From UBA5078 sp964538025 (GTDB lineage: Bacteria > Pseudomonadota > Gammaproteobacteria > Pseudomonadales > Pseudohongiellaceae): a stretch of DNA of 64,000 bases. The stretch is taken from contig CAZICZ010000007.1 in the NCBI GenBank assembly GCA_964538025.1, forward strand, positions 124,001 to 188,000, read 5' to 3'. Numbering within the stretch: the stretch's first letter is position 1; each line of letters starts with the position of its first letter. Below, piece after piece: positions 49,328 to 58,602 of the stretch. The position numbers and the translations under genes are program-made. The notes under the pieces were generated by a model. The model was not told the DNA's origin. It did not search any database and worked only from the letters and a program-made list of their open reading frames with translations.

Positions 49328-51877
49328 ATGATCAAACGCGCACTTCCTGCTGCGATTGCCCTGGCACTGGCCAGCCCTTCCGGGTTTGCCCAGGATGCTT
49401 CCTCCGTCTCCGCTCAGGCTCGCCCCGCGGCGATTCCTCAGGTGGAAGAAATTTCCGTTATCGGCCGCTTTGTGCCCGATGAGAAACGCAACACGTCGGC
49501 ACTGTCCAACGTGTTGAGCAATGAAGAGTTCACTCGCTCCGGTGATACCAACATTGCGGAAGGACTCAAGCGCGTCGCTGGCCTCAGTCTGGTCGGCGGG
49601 AAATATGTGTACGTGCGCGGCCTTGGCGAACGCTACTCTTCCGCCCTGCTCAATGGCTCCAGCATGCCGAGCCCGGAACCCCTGAATAAAGTGATTCCGC
49701 TCGATCTTTTTCCCAACGCGATCATGGACAGCGTCGTCGTACAGAAAACCTATTCCGCGCAGTTCCCCAGCGAATTTGGCGGCGGCGTGCTGCAGATGCG
49801 CACCAAGAAAAGCAGTGATGAATTCTTCTTCAACGTGGCGACGTCTGTAGCCGGTACAGAGGGGGCTGCCTTCTCGAACGGTCTGAAGGCCAATGGCGGC
49901 AACCGGGACTGGCTCGGCATGGATGACGGAACGCGCGCCATGCCATCACTCCTGAAGCAGGCAACCGCGAACGGACAACGCCTTCAGCGCGTCAGTCCCT
50001 ACCTGAACACCGGCGGATACACGACTCGTGAGCTGCAGGATATTGGTCGCAGCCTGGCACCTGCCTACGATCTCGACCAGCAGTCCATTCCGATGGATAT
50101 CGGCGCTACTGTATCCCTTGGCAATTATCATGATATTGCTGACTATCGGTTCAATTATCTTGCAGCTGTAGACTACAAAAATGCGTGGGACCAGCAGGAG
50201 ATCGAACGCAACTCCTATAAGCTTGGCGGCGTCGATGAACTGGTTCAACAGGATGCGTTTACGTACTACGGCACCGAAAACAACGTCGATATCAGCGCCA
50301 TTCTAGCCACTGGCTTTGAGTTTTCTCCCAATCACAGCATCAATGCCACCAACATTCTGTTACGCCAGTCTGACAATATTGCCGGACAGGAAATCGGCTT
50401 CTTCGGCGACGAACAGCTCGATAGCACAATCACCCAGATCGAGTATGTAGAGCGCGAACTGGTATCGCAGCAACTGCAGGGCGATCACTACTTTCCCGAT
50501 CACCACGAACTCACGCTGACCTGGCGCTACAATCAGTCTACGGCCGACCGAGACGCACCTGACACCCGTGAATACCGCTATGACGACACAGATGAAGGCA
50601 CGCTGTTCAATCTGCGCGCGGATGGCAATGTACGCCGTTTCAGTCAGCTCCACGACAAGAGCACCGACTACGCGATTGACAGCAATGCCGTCTTCTATGG
50701 TCCCCTGGGAGCGACAATCATTCTGTCCGCGGGCTACAACAAGCAGGAAAGCGCCCGGGACTACAGCATCCGCCGCTTTACCTTCTTCGAACTCGGCGAT
50801 GTCGCGAACCGCGATGGTTTTCTGAGTCAGCCCCTGTCACAGATTCTCGCGCCGCAAAACATCAGCCCCAACGATTTCGAGCTGCGTGAAACGACGCGCC
50901 CCACCGATACCTATGCCGCCACACGACAGCTGGAGTCCTACTACCTTCAGACCGAGATCAATTTTTCCGACCGCGTGCAGCTGCTTGCCGGGGTGCGTCA
51001 GGAAGACTATCTGCAGGAGGTCAACACCTTCGACCTGTTCCGTCCCAACGACGTGATTCAAGGGTCGCTGGCCACGCAAGACCTGCTGCCGGGCATTACC
51101 GCGACGTATATTCACGACAATCATCAATTCCGGTTGGGCTACAGCGAAACCACGTCGCGCCCGGATTTTCGTGAGCTCTCTCCTGCCAGCTTTACCAATC
51201 CGCTGACAGGGTACGAGATGGTCGGGAACCCCCACCTCAAGGTCGCCGCCATCAAGAACTACGACCTGCGCTGGGAGTGGTATTTCTCCCGGCTGGACAG
51301 CCTGTCGCTGGGGCTGTTCCGCAAGGACTTCGATTCCCCCATTGAGTCTGTCGTTCAGCCGGGTGCCAACAGCGCCCGCAGCTACGTGAACGCGGAGTCG
51401 GCCACCAATCAGGGCATCGAGTTCGAGATTCGCAAGCAGCTGGATTTCCTCGGCGATCGCTTCGCGGATCTGTACATCTCCAGCAATGTCTCCTACATCG
51501 AGTCCGAGGTCACCATCGGGGTGAAGGAACAGAACATCCTGACCAACAGCTCCCGCCCCTTGCAAGGACAGTCCGACTGGCTGTTCAACGGCCAACTGGG
51601 GTATGACAATTTCGACGGGCTGACCGCGACCCTGCTGTATCACTACTTCGGAGAGCGTATCTACGAAGTCGGGATCCTCGGGGCGCCCGACCTCATTGAA
51701 TCTCCCCACGGCGAGCTGGACCTGGTGCTGATCAAGGAATACGGGGACCACTGGAAGCTGAACCTGAAGGCACAGAACCTGCTCAACGAGCGCAAGGAAA
51801 TCATGCAGGGCGGCCTGGTGGCGACGGGCTACAACGAAGGCCGCAAGGCGAGCCTGAAACTGGAGTACCGCTTCTGA
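49328..51877 (+). CDS. TonB-dependent receptor of the Pho block
   Basis: An 849-residue outer-membrane receptor: signal peptide SPSGFA-Q (about 22), a short linker, then plug domain with NTSALSNVLSNEEFTRSGDTNIAEGL-type sequence in part, VYVRGLGERYSSALLNG, MDSVVVQKTYSAQFPSEFGGG, and a long barrel ending LKLEYRF with C-terminal Phe. The VRGLGERY pattern belongs to the large group of receptors found for carbohydrates and other substrates in marine bacteria. No neighbouring siderophore genes. Its promoter looks PhoB-dependent and it stands directly before phoB, so I infer uptake of a phosphorus source or a substrate released with it. Confidence 0.85.
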   Translation: MIKRALPAAIALALASPSGFAQDASSVSAQARPAAIPQVEEISVIGRFVPDEKRNTSALSNVLSNEEFTRSGDTNIAEGLKRVAGLSLVGGKYVYVRGLGERYSSALLNGSSMPSPEPLNKVIPLDLFPNAIMDSVVVQKTYSAQFPSEFGGGVLQMRTKKSSDEFFFNVATSVAGTEGAAFSNGLKANGGNRDWLGMDDGTRAMPSLLKQATANGQRLQRVSPYLNTGGYTTRELQDIGRSLAPAYDLDQQSIPMDIGATVSLGNYHDIADYRFNYLAAVDYKNAWDQQEIERNSYKLGGVDELVQQDAFTYYGTENNVDISAILATGFEFSPNHSINATNILLRQSDNIAGQEIGFFGDEQLDSTITQIEYVERELVSQQLQGDHYFPDHHELTLTWRYNQSTADRDAPDTREYRYDDTDEGTLFNLRADGNVRRFSQLHDKSTDYAIDSNAVFYGPLGATIILSAGYNKQESARDYSIRRFTFFELGDVANRDGFLSQPLSQILAPQNISPNDFELRETTRPTDTYAATRQLESYYLQTEINFSDRVQLLAGVRQEDYLQEVNTFDLFRPNDVIQGSLATQDLLPGITATYIHDNHQFRLGYSETTSRPDFRELSPASFTNPLTGYEMVGNPHLKVAAIKNYDLRWEWYFSRLDSLSLGLFRKDFDSPIESVVQPGANSARSYVNAESATNQGIEFEIRKQLDFLGDRFADLYISSNVSYIESEVTIGVKEQNILTNSSRPLQGQSDWLFNGQLGYDNFDGLTATLLYHYFGERIYEVGILGAPDLIESPHGELDLVLIKEYGDHWKLNLKAQNLLNERKEIMQGGLVATGYNEGRKASLKLEYRF

Positions 51878-51887
51878 TGTGAAGCAG

Positions 51888-51945
51888 GTGTGACAGGAGT
51901 TCGACGCTTTCTGTCACACCGGTGTAATATAAGATTGCTCTAATA
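51888..51945 (+). promoter_or_regulatory. Pho promoter of phoB, with inverted repeat
   Basis: Pho box CTGTCACACCGGTGTAAT (51912-51929), half-sites TGTCA and TGTAA with 11-bp period, ten bases, then TCTAAT (51940-51945) as -10. In addition GTGTGACAG (51888-51896) and CTGTCACAC (51912-51920) form a perfect 9-bp inverted repeat, so a second half-site faces the box. Autoregulation of phoBR is established in other bacteria. Confidence 0.65.
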
Positions 51946-51990
51946 GTCTTGTAGAAAATTCAAGAGCTTACACTAAGGGTAGTGAACACT

Positions 51991-52701
51991 ATGAGCGACC
52001 CCACCATTCTGATCGTGGATGATGAACCCGCTATTCGGGACATGATCGGCATCACACTGGATCTCGCCGGCTTTAACAGCATGAGCGCAGAAACAGCCCA
52101 TCAGGCCCACGTGGCTATCGTCGACAGCCGGCCCGACCTCGTGCTGCTGGACTGGATGCTGCCCGGGGGCAGTGGCATCGAGCTTGCCCGCCGTCTGAAG
52201 CGCGACGAGCTGACCGCGTCCCTGCCGATCATCATGCTGACCGCCAAAACCAGCGAAGACAACAAAGTGCAGGGCCTGGATGTCGGCGTGGATGATTATG
52301 TGACCAAACCCTTTTCCCCGCGCGAACTGGTTGCCCGCATCAAGGCCGTGCTGCGCCGCAGCGCCGGCACTACCCAGGACAAGGTGATCCGCGTCTTTGA
52401 TCTGCAGCTCGACCCGTCCAGTCACCGCGTCACGATTGAGGATCAACCGGTGGACATGGGCCCGACCGAGTTCAAGCTGCTGAAATTTTTCATGTCCCAC
52501 CAGGAAAAGGTGTTCAGCCGCGACCACATTCAGGATCAGGTCTGGGGAGGCAATGTCTATCTCGAGGAACGCACCATCGACGTGCATATCCGACGTCTGC
52601 GCAAGGCATTGGATTCGATCGAGAAGACCAGCATCAACTACGCACGCCTCATTCAGACGGTACGCGGCGCCGGTTACCGCTTCTCTGTGAAACCTGCCTG
52701 A
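51991..52701 (+). CDS. phoB: Phosphate response regulator PhoB
   Basis: A 236-residue OmpR-type response regulator activating genes with Pho boxes when phosphate is scarce. Receiver domain: acidic pocket D10-D11, phosphoacceptor D54 in LLDWMLPG, K near 105 in VTKPFSP. The winged helix runs from about 130, with GPTEFKLLKFFMSHQEKVFSR and ERTIDVHIRRLRKAL. An upstream GTG at 51982 is in frame, but AAGGG is too close to it, so ATG 51991 is used. 68 bp to phoR. Binding targets of this protein are probably the five Pho promoters within this block. Confidence 0.97.
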   Translation: MSDPTILIVDDEPAIRDMIGITLDLAGFNSMSAETAHQAHVAIVDSRPDLVLLDWMLPGGSGIELARRLKRDELTASLPIIMLTAKTSEDNKVQGLDVGVDDYVTKPFSPRELVARIKAVLRRSAGTTQDKVIRVFDLQLDPSSHRVTIEDQPVDMGPTEFKLLKFFMSHQEKVFSRDHIQDQVWGGNVYLEERTIDVHIRRLRKALDSIEKTSINYARLIQTVRGAGYRFSVKPA

Positions 52702-52769
52702 CATTTCAATCAGGTGCCGCTTTCGCTATAGTGGCCCGCACCCCGGATCACCTGAAGGAATCTGTCGTT

Positions 52770-54107
52770 TTGCTACGCGAATGGCGCTCTGAACTGAATC
52801 ACTTTCTGCTCCTGATCGCCGGTGCCGGCCTGTTCGGGCTTCTCCTTGGCATGCCGCTCCCGCTGATCCTGCTCGCCCTGCTCTACTACGCCATTCGCCT
52901 GCTCTACCAGCTCTACCGACTCAATGCCTGGCTGGAAAACCTTGACGATGCGGCCTCGGGAGAACCTCCTGAGGCCTCCGGCGTCTGGGGGGGCATCTTC
53001 GACGGCATCTACCGGCTCCAGCGCCGGGAGCGTCAGGCCGTCAACTACCTGAAAACCATCCTGGACAAGGCGCAGGAGTCCTCCGCCGCTCTGGAGATGG
53101 CCGTGGTCATGATCAACCACCGGGGCACACTCGAATGGTGGAACAAGGCGGCAGAGACTCTGCTGGGTTTTCGGGCGGAACTCGACAAACAGCAGGGAGT
53201 CACGAATCTGCTGCGCGAGCCCCGCTTCTTTGAGTACTTTGAAAAACAGCATTATGCCGAGCCCCTGCGCATCCCCTCTCCGCTGAACAAATCGCTGATG
53301 CTGGAGTTCCAGATTACGCTGTTTGGGGAGGGCGAGCGCTTGATGCTGGTGCGTGATGTGTCCCAGATGCATCGGCTTGAATCAATGCGCAAGGATTTCG
53401 TGGGCAATGTCTCACACGAGTTGCGAACCCCCATTACCGTGATCAACGGCTATCTCGAAACCCTGCTCGACCACAAGGACAGTGTCGCGCCGCGGTGGAT
53501 TAAACCGATTGAGCAGATGCACCAACAGGCGCAGCGCATGGAGAACATCGTGCGCGATTTGCTGACACTTTCCCGTCTGGAAACAAAATCCCTGCCGCGT
53601 GAACAGGATCGTATCGACATCAATGCCCTTCTGCGGGAAATCAAGAGCGAGGCCGAGCAGGTATTTGTCGCGAAGGCACATCACTTCTCTGCACAGGGAG
53701 AACCCGATCTTTTTCTGCGCGGGAGCATGAGCGAGCTTTACAGTGCCATCTCCAACCTGTTGTTCAATGCTGCCAAATACACGCCCGACAATGGGGAAAT
53801 CCGGATGCTGGCCAGCAGAACGGCTCAAGGACTGGATGTGGAGGTAGCGGACAATGGCGTCGGGATTGCGGAGCAGCACATCCCACGACTCACAGAACGG
53901 TTCTACCGGGTGGACGAGAGCCGGTCGACGGACACGGGGGGCACAGGCCTGGGGCTGGCGATCGTCAAGCATGTGCTTGCGCGACACGGGGCCAGTCTGG
54001 AGATTCGCAGTGTGGTGGGCAAGGGAAGCCGCTTCATCTGCCACTTCCCCAAAGAACGTCTGTTACAGGCTGAAGCGCCTGCTTCCAATCAGGAAACAGG
54101 CACCTGA
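52770..54107 (+). CDS. phoR: Phosphate sensor kinase PhoR (probable TTG start)
   Basis: Inner-membrane histidine kinase paired with PhoB, about 445 residues. Two close hydrophobic segments near the N-terminus (HFLLLIAGAGLFGLLLG and LPLILLALLYYAI), no periplasmic domain, then a PAS domain (MAVVMINHRGTLEWWN), HisKA with H216 in GNVSHELRTP, and HATPase with N box (LLFNAAKYTP), DNGVGI and GTGLGLAIV. Start: GTG 52731 has no ribosome site, TTG 52770 has AAGGA ten bases before and gives an E. coli-like beginning; I prefer the latter. Signalling in the family needs PhoU and PstSCAB, all encoded downstream. Confidence 0.93.
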   Translation: MLREWRSELNHFLLLIAGAGLFGLLLGMPLPLILLALLYYAIRLLYQLYRLNAWLENLDDAASGEPPEASGVWGGIFDGIYRLQRRERQAVNYLKTILDKAQESSAALEMAVVMINHRGTLEWWNKAAETLLGFRAELDKQQGVTNLLREPRFFEYFEKQHYAEPLRIPSPLNKSLMLEFQITLFGEGERLMLVRDVSQMHRLESMRKDFVGNVSHELRTPITVINGYLETLLDHKDSVAPRWIKPIEQMHQQAQRMENIVRDLLTLSRLETKSLPREQDRIDINALLREIKSEAEQVFVAKAHHFSAQGEPDLFLRGSMSELYSAISNLLFNAAKYTPDNGEIRMLASRTAQGLDVEVADNGVGIAEQHIPRLTERFYRVDESRSTDTGGTGLGLAIVKHVLARHGASLEIRSVVGKGSRFICHFPKERLLQAEAPASNQETGT

Positions 54108-54116
54108 AACCTGCCA

Positions 54117-55052
54117 TCAGAAGTTGTATTCGAATCCCAGACCAAACTGCTGAGTGTCGACATTGCGATTGTCTGCACCTGTCGTTGTGACAAACGCGAA
54201 TACGCGAGATTTCGGATCTACGTTGTAATCCACACCGACGGTTGTCTGTGTGCCGCCCTGACGTTTCTGGTCGGCGGAACCTGTCTGTGCCTTCAGTACT
54301 ATCTTGTCGATCTTGTAGGACGCACTGACAAACACACCGCTGTTGTCCCCACGGCTTGTCGTGGCCGCTTCATACATCAGACCCAGCTGCAGATTGCCTT
54401 CACGGTAACGGCTCATGAAACGGAAGGAGTCGTGCCCGGTCACATTGTTATCCGCGGCGATCCCGAACAGATAGCTGCCCTGCCCGTAGGTCAATGCCGC
54501 TGAGGTGCTTTTGGTCAGGCGGTCGCCTACCGAATCCTGACCATCGATAATCGCAGAATACATGAGCGTAAATCCGGACTTGGTCGGGCTGGTGTAATGA
54601 ATCTCGTCATTTGGACGCACTTCGCTGACAAACAGCGTCTTGATGTCGCCTTCGAGATCGTTGTACAGGTCAATTCCGCTCTGCATCAGCTTGGACGGCG
54701 TGTCGTTACGACCCACGACAACCGTTCCGAAGCCTCCTTCCAGACCGATATAGGTATTGCGCTGACTCAGACTGAAATGATGAAACGTCTCATCACCCGG
54801 ATTGATCTGGTATTCCGCCTGATAGACCACCTTCAGGGCGTCGGACAGGGGAATGTCGCCTTCAAGTCCGATGCGGGAGGCGTTACTGACCAGCTCTCCG
54901 GAGGACTCCCCGACTTTCGGGACATTCAGAACGGGCGTCACATTCACGCGGCCGTATAGCGAAGGCATCAGGCTGTCGTCCTGAGCATTCGCATTCAATG
55001 AGGTGCCCAGTGCCGCGGCGATGATCAAAGGAAGGGTGTTTCTGATTTTCAT
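54117..55052 (-). CDS. Porin under Pho control
   Basis: A 311-residue general porin (16-stranded trimeric type, Porin_4-like). Signal peptide MKIRNTLPLIIAAALGTSLNANA-Q in part shown, mature start DDSLMPSLYGRVNVT, the SRIGLEGDIPLSDALKVVYQAEY and RNTYIGLEGGFGTVVVGRNDTP segments, ending GLGFEYNF. It is not an OprO/OprP-length protein (those are about 420 residues), but its location between phoR and phoU and a strong Pho box indicate it admits phosphate or organic phosphates in starvation. GGAG seven bases before ATG 55052 rules out the longer frame. Converges with phoR. Confidence 0.88.
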   Translation of the reverse strand: MKIRNTLPLIIAAALGTSLNANAQDDSLMPSLYGRVNVTPVLNVPKVGESSGELVSNASRIGLEGDIPLSDALKVVYQAEYQINPGDETFHHFSLSQRNTYIGLEGGFGTVVVGRNDTPSKLMQSGIDLYNDLEGDIKTLFVSEVRPNDEIHYTSPTKSGFTLMYSAIIDGQDSVGDRLTKSTSAALTYGQGSYLFGIAADNNVTGHDSFRFMSRYREGNLQLGLMYEAATTSRGDNSGVFVSASYKIDKIVLKAQTGSADQKRQGGTQTTVGVDYNVDPKSRVFAFVTTTGADNRNVDTQQFGLGFEYNF

Positions 55053-55104
55053 CCAGTTTCTCCAGTGTGTCGGGCATTTTCTGCCTGCTTCGATGATGCT
55101 GGAG

Positions 55105-55138
55105 ACTATATTACTCCCTTGTGACAGTTTCATGACAC
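55105..55138 (-). promoter_or_regulatory. Pho promoter of the porin gene
   Basis: Minus strand GTGTCATGAAACTGTCAC (55121-55138), an almost perfect Pho box, ten bases, then TATAGT (55105-55110). It shares the 16-mer TGTCATGAAACTGTCA with the pstC box. Confidence 0.85.
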
Positions 55139-55193
55139 TGTGACGTTTCAATGAATTTTTTGTGACAAGGGCATGGAATGACAGTGAGGAGGA

Positions 55194-55916
55194 TCAGTCG
55201 CCCTTCACTTGCTCTTCCAGGCTGGACAAGCCGAGATGGCGAACATCGGTACCCTTCACCAAATACACCACATGTTCGGCTATATTTTTCGCGTGATCCC
55301 CGACACGCTCCAGCGCACGCAACGCCCAGATGACATTCAGGACGCGGGTGATACTGCGCGGGTCTTCGATCATATAGGTGATCATCTCGCGCATCGCGGA
55401 ACTGTATTCCATGTCCACGTCGACATCTTCCCGCGCAACCGTCAGCGCTGCATCGAGATCATAGCGCGCGAAAGCATCCAGCGCCGTGTACACCATCTTG
55501 CGAACACGTTCACCGATGTGACGAATCTCGATGTAGCCCTTGGAGGATTCGCCCTGCTCTGTCAGCTCAATCGCCAGACGTGCAATCTTAGCCGATTCAT
55601 CACCAATGCGTTCCAGATCGTTGACCGTCTTGATGATGGTGAGCACGAGCCGGAGGTCGCTCGCAGCGGGCTGACGACGAACGAGAATGCGGTTGCACTC
55701 CTCATCGATCTTCATTTCCATGGCATTGATTGCGGCATCATCTTCCCGCACCAGCTGCGCAAGCCCGCTGTCCGCCGTGATGATGGCATCGATGGAATCG
55801 CTCAATTGCTTTTCCACCATACCGCCCATTTCCAGCATATTGGCCTTGACCTCTTCCAGGTCTGCATTGAACTGGGCGGAGATATGATGACTGTGTATGG
55901 TCGCATCTTTGTTCAT
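55194..55916 (-). CDS. phoU: Phosphate signalling regulator PhoU
   Basis: A 240-residue all-helical protein with two three-helix PhoU repeats; metal-site motifs of type ExxxD are visible in both (for example DEECNRILVRRQP and DVDMEYSSAMREMITYM). It represses PhoR when the Pst transporter signals sufficient phosphate. AAGGAT seven bases before ATG 55916. 59 bp after pstB on the same strand. Confidence 0.96.
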   Translation of the reverse strand: MNKDATIHSHHISAQFNADLEEVKANMLEMGGMVEKQLSDSIDAIITADSGLAQLVREDDAAINAMEMKIDEECNRILVRRQPAASDLRLVLTIIKTVNDLERIGDESAKIARLAIELTEQGESSKGYIEIRHIGERVRKMVYTALDAFARYDLDAALTVAREDVDVDMEYSSAMREMITYMIEDPRSITRVLNVIWALRALERVGDHAKNIAEHVVYLVKGTDVRHLGLSSLEEQVKGD

Positions 55917-55975
55917 CGCGTAAATCCTTGTTCCGGCAGTGCTGAAAAAAATGGGTGAAGTGGCACAATCACCGC

Positions 55976-56836
55976 TCAGCCATAACGCCCCGTAATGTAA
56001 TCCTCGGTTTGCTTCTGGGAGGGATTGGTAAAAATATTGTCCGCGGTATCGAATTCGATCATTTTACCCATGTACATGAAGGCGGTGAAATCGGACACCC
56101 GCGCAGCCTGCTGCATGTTGTGTGTCACGATCACGATGGTGAAACGGCTCTTCAGCTCGTTGATCAACTCCTCGATCTTGAGTGTCGAGATCGGGTCAAG
56201 CGCCGAGGCGGGCTCGTCCAGCAACAGCACCTCAGGCTCCACCGCAACGGTGCGTGCAATAACCAGACGTTGCTGCTGTCCGCCGGAAAGACCAAGCGCG
56301 CTGTCATGCAAGCGGTCTTTCACCTCGTTCCACAGCGCCGCCGCCTGCAGAGATTTCTCCACGCTTTCATCCAGAATGCGCTTCTTGTTGATGCCTTGAA
56401 TGCGCAGGCCATAGGCCACGTTTTCGTAGATAGATTTCGGGAAGGGGTTGGGCTTCTGGAACACCATGCCGACGCGACGTCGCAGATCGGCGACATCCAC
56501 CGAACGGTGATAGATATCGGCGCCGTCCAGCGTGATGCTGCCCTTGATCTGGCAATCATCCACAAGATCATTCATCCGGTTGAAGCAGCGCAGCAGGCTC
56601 GATTTTCCGCAACCACTTGGTCCGATAAACGCGGTCACCCGCTGCTTTGGCAGCGTCATGTTGACGTCTTTGAGCGCATGGGCGCTGCCATAGTACAGAT
56701 TCAGATTGGACACAGTCAGGCAGCTCGGCAGGTCTTCCGCCGACGGATGATGGTCATGGGCGCCGATCTTTCCCATGTCGATCTTCTTGAACTTCGACCG
56801 GTTCACAGGCGCGTAATCGTGTGTTGATTCTGTCAT
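55976..56836 (-). CDS. pstB: Phosphate ABC transporter ATPase PstB
   Basis: Cytoplasmic ATPase of the high-affinity phosphate importer, 286 residues. Walker A GPSGCGKSS (72-80), the PstB-specific FNRMNDLV, VFQKPNPFPKSIYENV, signature LSGGQQQRLVIARTV, and Walker B LLLDEPASALDP. The first 38 residues are an extension with the His cluster DHHPS, longer than in E. coli. AAGG six bases before ATG 56836. 68 bp after pstA. Confidence 0.97.
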   Translation of the reverse strand: MTESTHDYAPVNRSKFKKIDMGKIGAHDHHPSAEDLPSCLTVSNLNLYYGSAHALKDVNMTLPKQRVTAFIGPSGCGKSSLLRCFNRMNDLVDDCQIKGSITLDGADIYHRSVDVADLRRRVGMVFQKPNPFPKSIYENVAYGLRIQGINKKRILDESVEKSLQAAALWNEVKDRLHDSALGLSGGQQQRLVIARTVAVEPEVLLLDEPASALDPISTLKIEELINELKSRFTIVIVTHNMQQAARVSDFTAFMYMGKMIEFDTADNIFTNPSQKQTEDYITGRYG

Positions 56837-56904
56837 GGTGTGCCTTCAAAAAAGTAAGTGCGTCACTCTTCATCCCGTGCGGCCGAACACCCCGCCACAG
56901 GTCA

Positions 56905-58602
56905 TTACATATCCAATGATTTGTACTTCTCGCGCAGTCGGTTACGAATGGACACCGCGAGCTGGTTCAGTAGTGCAATCACAATCACCAGCAACATCGC
57001 CGTAGCGAACACCAGGGGACGGGCGGCTTCCACGTTGGGGCTCTGAAAGCCCACATCATAAATGTGAAACCCCAGATGCATAAACTTCTGATCGAGATGG
57101 AAGTAGGGATAATTGCCGTTAATGGGCAAGGCGGGCGCCAGTTTCACCACGCCGACCAGCATCAGGGGCGCCACTTCTCCCGCCGCGCGCGCCACCGCGA
57201 GAATCAGCCCTGTCATCATCGCCGGGCTTGCCATGGGAAGCACGACCCGCCACAGGGTCTCGAACTTGGTGGCGCCCAGCGCCAGACTCCCCTCACGCAG
57301 GCTGCGAGGAATGCGGGCCAACCCTTCCTCCGTGGAGACGATCACGACGGGCACCGTGAGCAGCGCCAACGTCAGCGACGCCCACAGCATGCCAGGAGTA
57401 CCAAACGTCGGTGCCGGCAGGGCTTCAGGATAGAAGGCCTGATCCACTTCGGCCCCCAGAAAATAAATGAAAAAGCCCAGACCGAACACGCCATACACAA
57501 TGGAAGGAACGCCGGCCAGATTGTTGACCGCAATGCGGATGGTGCGGGTAATGAAGCCCTGCTTGGCGTATTCGCGCAGGTACACCGCCGCGATTACCCC
57601 AAAAGGAGTGACAAAAACCGACATCAGCAACACCATGGTGACAGTGCCAAAAATGGCAGGGAAAATTCCGCCTTCGGTGTTGGCTTCGCGAGGTTCGTCC
57701 GACAGAAACTCCCACAGCTTCTGCACATACACCACCATCTTGCTGCCCAGATGGAGACGGTTAGGCTGGTAGGCCCGCACAATTTCCGACACATTGATTT
57801 CAGTCTGTTGCTCGTTCATGGCAGCCATCACGACTGTATCGCGCTCGACTTCCTCGTAGAGCGCAGCGAGACGGGATTGCAGAACGTCATAGCGAGCGTT
57901 CCAGTCTGCCTCTTCCTGTTCGATCTGGGCCAGCCGCTCCGGCTCATTGTTTCCGCGCAGGGCGATGCCACGCCGTTCCAGTCGCAAGCGCTCAAGGGCA
58001 TAGTTCACTTCGCCGATGTCGACCTTCTCCAGCGCATCAATCGCCTCATGCAATTCGAGGGCACGCGCAATACGCGGTTGCAGCGCCTGCCATGCCGCCT
58101 GATCGTCAGCACTGGCGGGATCACTGCGGGCTACCGAGTTGCCGGCTTCCTTGACCTCCAGCACGTAGCCATAAAAATTTCCCCACTCCCGCCGTTCAAA
58201 GGCGGTCAGATTTTCAGGGTAGCGCACGTCACTCAGATAGTCCGTGAGCAACCACGTGAAATCGCTGCCGTTCAGATCACGGTTTCCAATTTTGACGAGC
58301 TCGCGCTCGTACAGGGGCTTGTCCTCCGAGACGGGAATTCCCGAGGAAATAATGCGCTCCGCGGACACGGCTTCACGGTCGATACGCTCCCCGATGATCT
58401 CTCGCAACAGGGGCTCGCCGTCAGTGACCGGCTGCGCATATCGGGCCAGCATAATGTCCTTGGGCCAGAAGTGGCTCATGCCATTGAGCGCCAGCAGCAG
58501 CAACAACCCAACGGTCATGATGACGCTGATCGCCACAGCGCCGGCGTTGAACCAGATCCAGGGCGTGCCGCTGGCAAAGAATTTTCGGGTAGCAGTCATC
58601 AT
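56905..58602 (-). CDS. pstA: Phosphate ABC transporter permease PstA, extended
   Basis: Inner-membrane channel subunit, 565 residues, nearly twice the E. coli PstA (296). The additional part is a large insertion after the first membrane segment (about 55-300), rich in charged helices with coiled-coil character near 190-275. The permease core follows from about 320 (PAIFGTVTMVLLMSVFVTPFGVIAAVYLREY, in part) with the EAA-like loop LREGSLALGATKFETLWRVVLP. Overlaps the pstC stop by 4 bp (ATGA). Confidence 0.93.
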   Translation of the reverse strand: MMTATRKFFASGTPWIWFNAGAVAISVIMTVGLLLLLALNGMSHFWPKDIMLARYAQPVTDGEPLLREIIGERIDREAVSAERIISSGIPVSEDKPLYERELVKIGNRDLNGSDFTWLLTDYLSDVRYPENLTAFERREWGNFYGYVLEVKEAGNSVARSDPASADDQAAWQALQPRIARALELHEAIDALEKVDIGEVNYALERLRLERRGIALRGNNEPERLAQIEQEEADWNARYDVLQSRLAALYEEVERDTVVMAAMNEQQTEINVSEIVRAYQPNRLHLGSKMVVYVQKLWEFLSDEPREANTEGGIFPAIFGTVTMVLLMSVFVTPFGVIAAVYLREYAKQGFITRTIRIAVNNLAGVPSIVYGVFGLGFFIYFLGAEVDQAFYPEALPAPTFGTPGMLWASLTLALLTVPVVIVSTEEGLARIPRSLREGSLALGATKFETLWRVVLPMASPAMMTGLILAVARAAGEVAPLMLVGVVKLAPALPINGNYPYFHLDQKFMHLGFHIYDVGFQSPNVEAARPLVFATAMLLVIVIALLNQLAVSIRNRLREKYKSLDM

